From assembly GCA_030637775.1 (NCBI GenBank), contig DAOWFY010000146.1, forward strand, positions 1 to 10,080: a stretch of DNA of 10,080 bases. Direction: 5' to 3'. Positions 6,581-10,080 of this stretch are shown here, piece by piece. The position numbers were made by a program, and so were the translations under genes. Every line of letters starts with the position of its first letter. Positions within the stretch are counted from its first letter, which is position 1. This DNA is from a bacterium (lineage in GTDB: Bacteria; Ratteibacteria; UBA8468). The notes beneath the pieces were generated by a model. That model saw only the letters and a list, made by a program, of their open reading frames with translations, made no database searches and was not told the DNA's origin.

Positions 6581-8348
6581 TCCCTTTTTTAATTACAATG
6601 TATCTTTGCCATTTTTTATCATTTCTCGGCTCACTCTCGCCAGAATTATCGAAGAGAAGATGTGGCCCCCGGCTCTCATCACGAAGGGAAGCGGCAGTGG
6701 CAATTATTTTGGCAACTTTGAGGATATTTATTGTTTCTAAGAGATAAACAAGACCATTTTCATCCATACAAATTCCTTTCTTCTTCATTTCTTCCAATTG
6801 CCTTTTTGTCTTATTTAACCCTTCCCTGGTTCTCACAATGCCGACAAGAGAAGACATTATGCTTCGAATTCTATTTCTCGCTAAGGATGCTTTTAGCCCT
6901 CTTCTCCGATTTAATAATTTCTGAAGTTTCTTCTTTGTTTCTTCTATCTGACTCCTTGAAATTTCTTTTGGATTTTTAATAGATTTTGCCTCTCCTCCAG
7001 CAGTATCTCCAGCAATCCTACCAAATACCTGGCAGTCAAGCAGTGAGTTCCCCCCTGGTCTGTTGGCTCCATGCTGGCCACCGGCGCACTCTCCCGCTGC
7101 ACAAAGCCCTTTTATATTTGTTTTAGCTTTAACTCCGATTCTAACTCCTCCCTGGAAATGTTGCGCCGCCGGAGCAATCTCAATCTTTTCTCTCTCTAAA
7201 TTAATCCCTCTTTTCTTAAACCAGATAATAATCGATGGATTTATCTGAGAAAGCCTGGATAAGGGACTTCTTTTAAATTTTTCTCTCTTAAAATCGACCC
7301 CTTTCTCCCGATACCAATCCTTAATCTCTTTTTTCAGTTTTTCAATATTTAATCTTTGAGGATTTTCTCGATAGTCTAAATAGACCTTTCTCCCCTTAGC
7401 CCTTTCCTCGAATACGGCAAGATCAATAATTTTGCTGGGTTTTTCATAGGAGATTGGCCAGGATGCTCCTTTGGCAAAGAGAATATTGCAGTTTCTTAAA
7501 AATTCCTCTCCTTTGTCATTTGTTATTTTAGGTAATGCCCGCATCATACTGCCCGAGAGAGCAAGTTTTGTTTTTATGGAGGAGAGTCCAAACTGAATAA
7601 ATTCCATATTGACCAATTCTGCACCTGCTTCATAAGCAAGGGCATAGCCATCCCCGGACATCCCTTCAGGAAAGACATTGATCTTGAAGACCTCTCCCGC
7701 TCCCCCGGTAGCCAGAATAATTGTTTTGTTGTTAAAGACTCTTAACTTTTGAGGAAATCTCTCACTTGTATCTAAACCAAAGGCACCGATAATTCTTCCC
7801 TGGGAAGTTAATACATAAATAATCATTGAATCTTCAATAATTTTTATCTCCTCCCCCTTGATGGGAGTGAAGCCCCCGGTAGGGTGGGGGTGTATCTTCT
7901 TTATTAAAGCCCTCTCAATCTCATTTGCGGTATAAGGACCGGTATAGCAGGCGCGGGGATATTCTGAACCATCGGTAACAAACTGCTCCGGTTTCCCATT
8001 CTTCTTAACAAAGGGAACGCCAAGTTTGTCTAAATATTCAAAAGCTTCTTTAGAACTCTTGGCTAAGATCTCGGCTAAATTGTAATCGGAAACTTTACCT
8101 CCTATTTCGTAAATATCCTTGGCATGAAATTTCCAGTTATCCTTACCTCCCGGTTTAGTGAAGGGAAGGGTGGTGTGGAAAGCCATTCGATCCGAGCAGG
8201 CGGTAGCCGTCACCCCACTTTTTCCTAACTTTCCCTTTGTTACCAAGATAACATTTAAGTCTCTATCCGCCTCTTTAGCGGCAATTGCTGCCCTTAAGCC
8301 TGCTCCCCCAGCACCAACAACCAGAATGTCGCAATTATACTTTTTCAT
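6564..8348 (-). CDS. FAD-dependent oxidoreductase of the fumarate reductase/succinate dehydrogenase flavoprotein superfamily, substrate unknown
   Basis: The 594-residue protein begins with a Rossmann FAD site, VVGAGGAGLRAAIAA (10-24). The second FAD element is TIILATGGAGEVF (209-221), and GLCAAGECAGGQHGANRPGGNSLLDCQVFGR (around 414-444) is the classic C-terminal signature of this superfamily. A charged helical C-terminal region ends with SLRDESRGPHLLFD (554-567), the family's ESRGxH motif. H397 (HFQGG) and R430 (GANRPGG) match substrate-binding residues of FrdA. However, the QFHPT block is QFGLS (252-256), so the usual His and Thr are absent. No haem or Fe-S domain and no signal peptide are visible, so it is probably cytoplasmic and receives electrons from a partner. 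Nine bases separate it from the HemE/MtaA-like gene, with no Shine-Dalgarno visible. Related members include aspartate oxidase and APS reductase alpha; the sequence fits none of them cleanly. Confidence 0.85.
   Translation of the reverse strand: MKKYNCDILVVGAGGAGLRAAIAAKEADRDLNVILVTKGKLGKSGVTATACSDRMAFHTTLPFTKPGGKDNWKFHAKDIYEIGGKVSDYNLAEILAKSSKEAFEYLDKLGVPFVKKNGKPEQFVTDGSEYPRACYTGPYTANEIERALIKKIHPHPTGGFTPIKGEEIKIIEDSMIIYVLTSQGRIIGAFGLDTSERFPQKLRVFNNKTIILATGGAGEVFKINVFPEGMSGDGYALAYEAGAELVNMEFIQFGLSSIKTKLALSGSMMRALPKITNDKGEEFLRNCNILFAKGASWPISYEKPSKIIDLAVFEERAKGRKVYLDYRENPQRLNIEKLKKEIKDWYREKGVDFKREKFKRSPLSRLSQINPSIIIWFKKRGINLEREKIEIAPAAQHFQGGVRIGVKAKTNIKGLCAAGECAGGQHGANRPGGNSLLDCQVFGRIAGDTAGGEAKSIKNPKEISRSQIEETKKKLQKLLNRRRGLKASLARNRIRSIMSSLVGIVRTREGLNKTKRQLEEMKKKGICMDENGLVYLLETINILKVAKIIATAASLRDESRGPHLLFDNSGESEPRNDKKWQRYIVIKKGNGKDE
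6581..6585 (-). promoter_or_regulatory. Ribosome binding site that decides the kdgA start
   Basis: AGGGA on the minus strand abuts the ATG at 6580 but sits nine bases before the in-frame ATG at 6571. Spacing favours initiation at 6571 and removal of three residues from the longest frame. Confidence 0.5.
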
Positions 8349-8357
8349 CTATAGAAA

Positions 8358-9371
8358 TTAATTTAATAGTTTAGAAATACATAAAATATTCTCAGGAGGT
8401 GTTTCATAGGTAACTACACCGGAGCCCAGGATTAAATAGGGCTTATCTTTTAACTCACCTATTATCTTTCTTGCATAGGGTATTATCTCTTTTGCAGTTT
8501 CCCTGCTGAATTTTCGACTATCCATATTAACTCTGACTACTACTTTATCTTTTCTCGCCTTTTCTAATAGTTCATAAAGATGGGCATTGTAAGGAGTAAT
8601 GATAAGTGAAGCGTTGGTTTCAAGAATCATATCTAAAAATGCATAGGTATCACCTCCAATAATAAAGGCTACTTTTTCTACGCCCATTGATCTAACTTTA
8701 TCAATTAGTTGGATTTCATAGGGGAGAATATATTTAGAAAAGAATGGCTTAGAGACTATGGGTGTAGTAGCCCAGGATTCAAATATGATGATATCTGACC
8801 CTGCAGATATTAAATGCTGAGCATAGTCAGAGATAATTTTTAAGTTAAATTGCATCAGTTCTTCATAATATTTTGGGTCTTCTATAGCATCAATTATAAG
8901 ATTTTGAATGGTCCGTAATTCGACCGCTAATGAAAATGGTCCACTAACGGGAGCATTTACAGAAACCTCTTTGCCGATACTCTGGCATACCTTATCCACT
9001 GCTTCTATTATAATCGGCATCCGACCAGAAGATTCAGGGTCAGGGATTTTTAATTTATCAATGTTTCTATCTTCGGAGAGAGGATGACTTATAATTCCTG
9101 GGACAGAGGTTGAATCAAGATGAAATTTTATCTTACATCCTAATGCTTCGGCTTCAATGTTATAGATATCTATGCCTACAGTGACAATATCGTGTTTATA
9201 ATAAAAATAACTTTTAATCTGCGCCTCGGCTAATAACTCGCTATCTCTTGCTGCCTCTGAAGGAGTTTTTCCCACAAACTTAGCGCAATGCTCATAGATG
9301 GAAGGCGCAAAGGATAAATGGTCGGGGAGTTCACCTTTAAAGATACTTTCTATTCGTTGTTTAGGAGTCAT
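8358..9371 (-). CDS. Uroporphyrinogen decarboxylase/MtaA-fold protein, predicted corrinoid-type methyltransferase relative without zinc ligands
   Basis: The 337 residues have the HemE/MtaA/CmuA barrel organisation: an MTPKQRIESIFKGELPD start, YYKHDIVTVGIDIYNIEAEALGCKIKF (57-83, where MtaA-like proteins carry the D-x-x-x-EAEALG pattern), APVSGPFSLA (140-149), and a closing GSGVVTYETPPENI (316-329). True uroporphyrinogen decarboxylases carry an N-terminal P-x-W-x-M-RQAGR motif, which is absent, so haem synthesis is unlikely. In MtaA-type methyltransferases zinc is held by HxCG and a later Cys in GCxxPxxTPxEN. Here the first block reads IIGGD (237-241) and the last GVVTYETPPEN, so H, C and C are I237, G239 and V319. 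The start has GAAGG six bases upstream, and three bases separate it from the preceding gene. A decarboxylase, lyase or non-zinc methyl-transfer role is possible; function unknown. Confidence 0.82.
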   Translation of the reverse strand: MTPKQRIESIFKGELPDHLSFAPSIYEHCAKFVGKTPSEAARDSELLAEAQIKSYFYYKHDIVTVGIDIYNIEAEALGCKIKFHLDSTSVPGIISHPLSEDRNIDKLKIPDPESSGRMPIIIEAVDKVCQSIGKEVSVNAPVSGPFSLAVELRTIQNLIIDAIEDPKYYEELMQFNLKIISDYAQHLISAGSDIIIFESWATTPIVSKPFFSKYILPYEIQLIDKVRSMGVEKVAFIIGGDTYAFLDMILETNASLIITPYNAHLYELLEKARKDKVVVRVNMDSRKFSRETAKEIIPYARKIIGELKDKPYLILGSGVVTYETPPENILCISKLLN

Positions 9372-9374
9372 ATC

Positions 9375-10080
9375 TTACCTTCTTTTCTGGTATTCTATGA
9401 ATTCCTTTTTTCCAGAAGCTCTCCGTCGCCACTTTCCCAAAGCAGTACTCTTAGGCAGGTCAGAAAGAGTAAATACCGGACCGTCTACACAGCTCCGATA
9501 GCCATCGAGAGCACATTTGCCGCAAAGACCCACTCCACAGGCAGTGTGGCGCTCCACACAAATAAAAATCCTTTCCGGAGAAACTACCTTGGTCTCACAT
9601 TGGCACACTGTTACTAACATGGATTCAGGGCCGCAATTATAAAAAGTAACATCTGAACAGTTATTCCTCTTCAAAAACTCATCCAAAATATCTACTACTG
9701 TTCCTTTATACCCTATACTTCCATCTTCTGTAGCCAACATAACTTCTCCAAACTGTTTAAAATCTTCTACAAAAAGCAATTCCTCCTTAGTTTTAGCCCC
9801 TAACAGTATCAAAGAAGATTCTAATTTCTCTGCAAGAAACCGAAGAGGTACAGCGCCAGTGCCTCCTGCTACAAGTACTGCTTTATTAAAAATATGAAAA
9901 CTATTACCGAAGGAACCTTTGACCATTACTTCATCTCCTGCTTCTAAGTTATACAGAGCAGAAGAAACCTTGCCCACCTTGCGGATTCCAAGTACCAGTG
10001 GATTGTCTGAAGCTATGCTGAAAGGTTTCTCACCGATATCGGGTAACCAGGTAAAGACAAATTGACCAGGGCTTGCTTTA
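9375..10080 (-). CDS. FAD/NAD(P)-binding [2Fe-2S] electron-transfer protein (sulfhydrogenase-gamma/AsrB/PyrK-like), partial, N-terminus beyond the right edge
   Basis: The frame is open to the window edge; 234 residues are visible, and the first ones (PGQFVFTWLPDIGEKPFSIA) already lie inside the FAD domain, so the true start is outside the window. A GTG at 9977 is therefore internal. The flavin motif is EKPFSIA, the NAD(P) domain begins at VLVAGGTGAVPLRFLAE (68-84), and NCGPESM (148-154) closes it. The C-terminal [2Fe-2S] site has four cysteines, C181-x4-C186-x2-C189-x7-C197, then VDGPVF. The x7 interval resembles hydrogenase/sulfhydrogenase gamma and AsrB subunits more than PyrK, whose last interval is longer. 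A basic tail of about 25 residues follows. It probably passes electrons from NAD(P)H to a partner; the flavoprotein two genes downstream is the obvious candidate, by inference from the operon. Confidence 0.87.
   Translation of the reverse strand, partial: KASPGQFVFTWLPDIGEKPFSIASDNPLVLGIRKVGKVSSALYNLEAGDEVMVKGSFGNSFHIFNKAVLVAGGTGAVPLRFLAEKLESSLILLGAKTKEELLFVEDFKQFGEVMLATEDGSIGYKGTVVDILDEFLKRNNCSDVTFYNCGPESMLVTVCQCETKVVSPERIFICVERHTACGVGLCGKCALDGYRSCVDGPVFTLSDLPKSTALGKWRRRASGKKEFIEYQKRR

Noticed and set aside
6564-8348. Calling this gene frdA/sdhA.
   Set aside because: The QFHPT block is not conserved, and no Fe-S subunit or membrane anchor genes of a fumarate reductase complex are adjacent.
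8358-9371. Calling this gene hemE (uroporphyrinogen decarboxylase of haem synthesis).
   Set aside because: The N-terminal RQAGR signature is absent and no other haem gene is nearby; its motifs resemble the MtaA/CmuA branch.
9375-9977. A complete 200-residue protein starting at the GTG at 9977.
   Set aside because: The same frame continues upstream to the window edge and encodes the FAD-binding part (PGQFV and EKPFSIA), so the gene is longer and truncated by the window.

Overview
The window is a tightly packed stretch of bacterial chromosome with every supported gene on the minus strand, so transcription runs from the right edge to the left. Overlapping stop/start codons, moderately low GC, a D-alanine and polyprenyl-phosphate sugar-transferase gene set (bacterial cell wall), and flavin/iron-sulfur and HemE/MtaA-like proteins all suggest an uncultured anaerobic bacterium. 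I cannot assign a phylum from the sequence alone. No rRNA, tRNA, CRISPR array, insertion sequence or integrase is visible, and no gene-free stretch exceeds 300 bases.

Right block (positions 10080 to 4933, probably one transcript starting beyond the right edge): a partial FAD/NAD(P)/[2Fe-2S] electron-transfer protein, a HemE/MtaA-fold protein lacking the usual zinc ligands, a fumarate-reductase-like flavoprotein with an altered active site, then KDPG aldolase (kdgA) and KDG kinase (kdgK). The last two genes carry 2-keto-3-deoxygluconate to pyruvate and glyceraldehyde-3-phosphate. The three upstream genes form an uncharacterised redox and methyl/decarboxylase-type module joined to that sugar-acid pathway. 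This is the most interesting part of the window.

Middle block (4827 to 820): a GT4 glycosyltransferase, a WecA/TagO/MraY-family polyprenyl-phosphate sugar-1-phosphate transferase, orotidine-5'-phosphate decarboxylase (pyrF) and alanine racemase (alr). Successive genes overlap by 13, 4 and 4 bases, so they look like one translationally coupled operon mixing envelope-glycan synthesis, UMP supply and D-alanine supply. A 105-bp spacer before it contains a promoter-like element lying almost on top of the first start codon.

Left block (742 to 1): the N-terminal 247 codons of a DNA methyltransferase, running off the left edge, with its own near-consensus sigma-70-type promoter and a base composition richer in A+T than the neighbouring operon.
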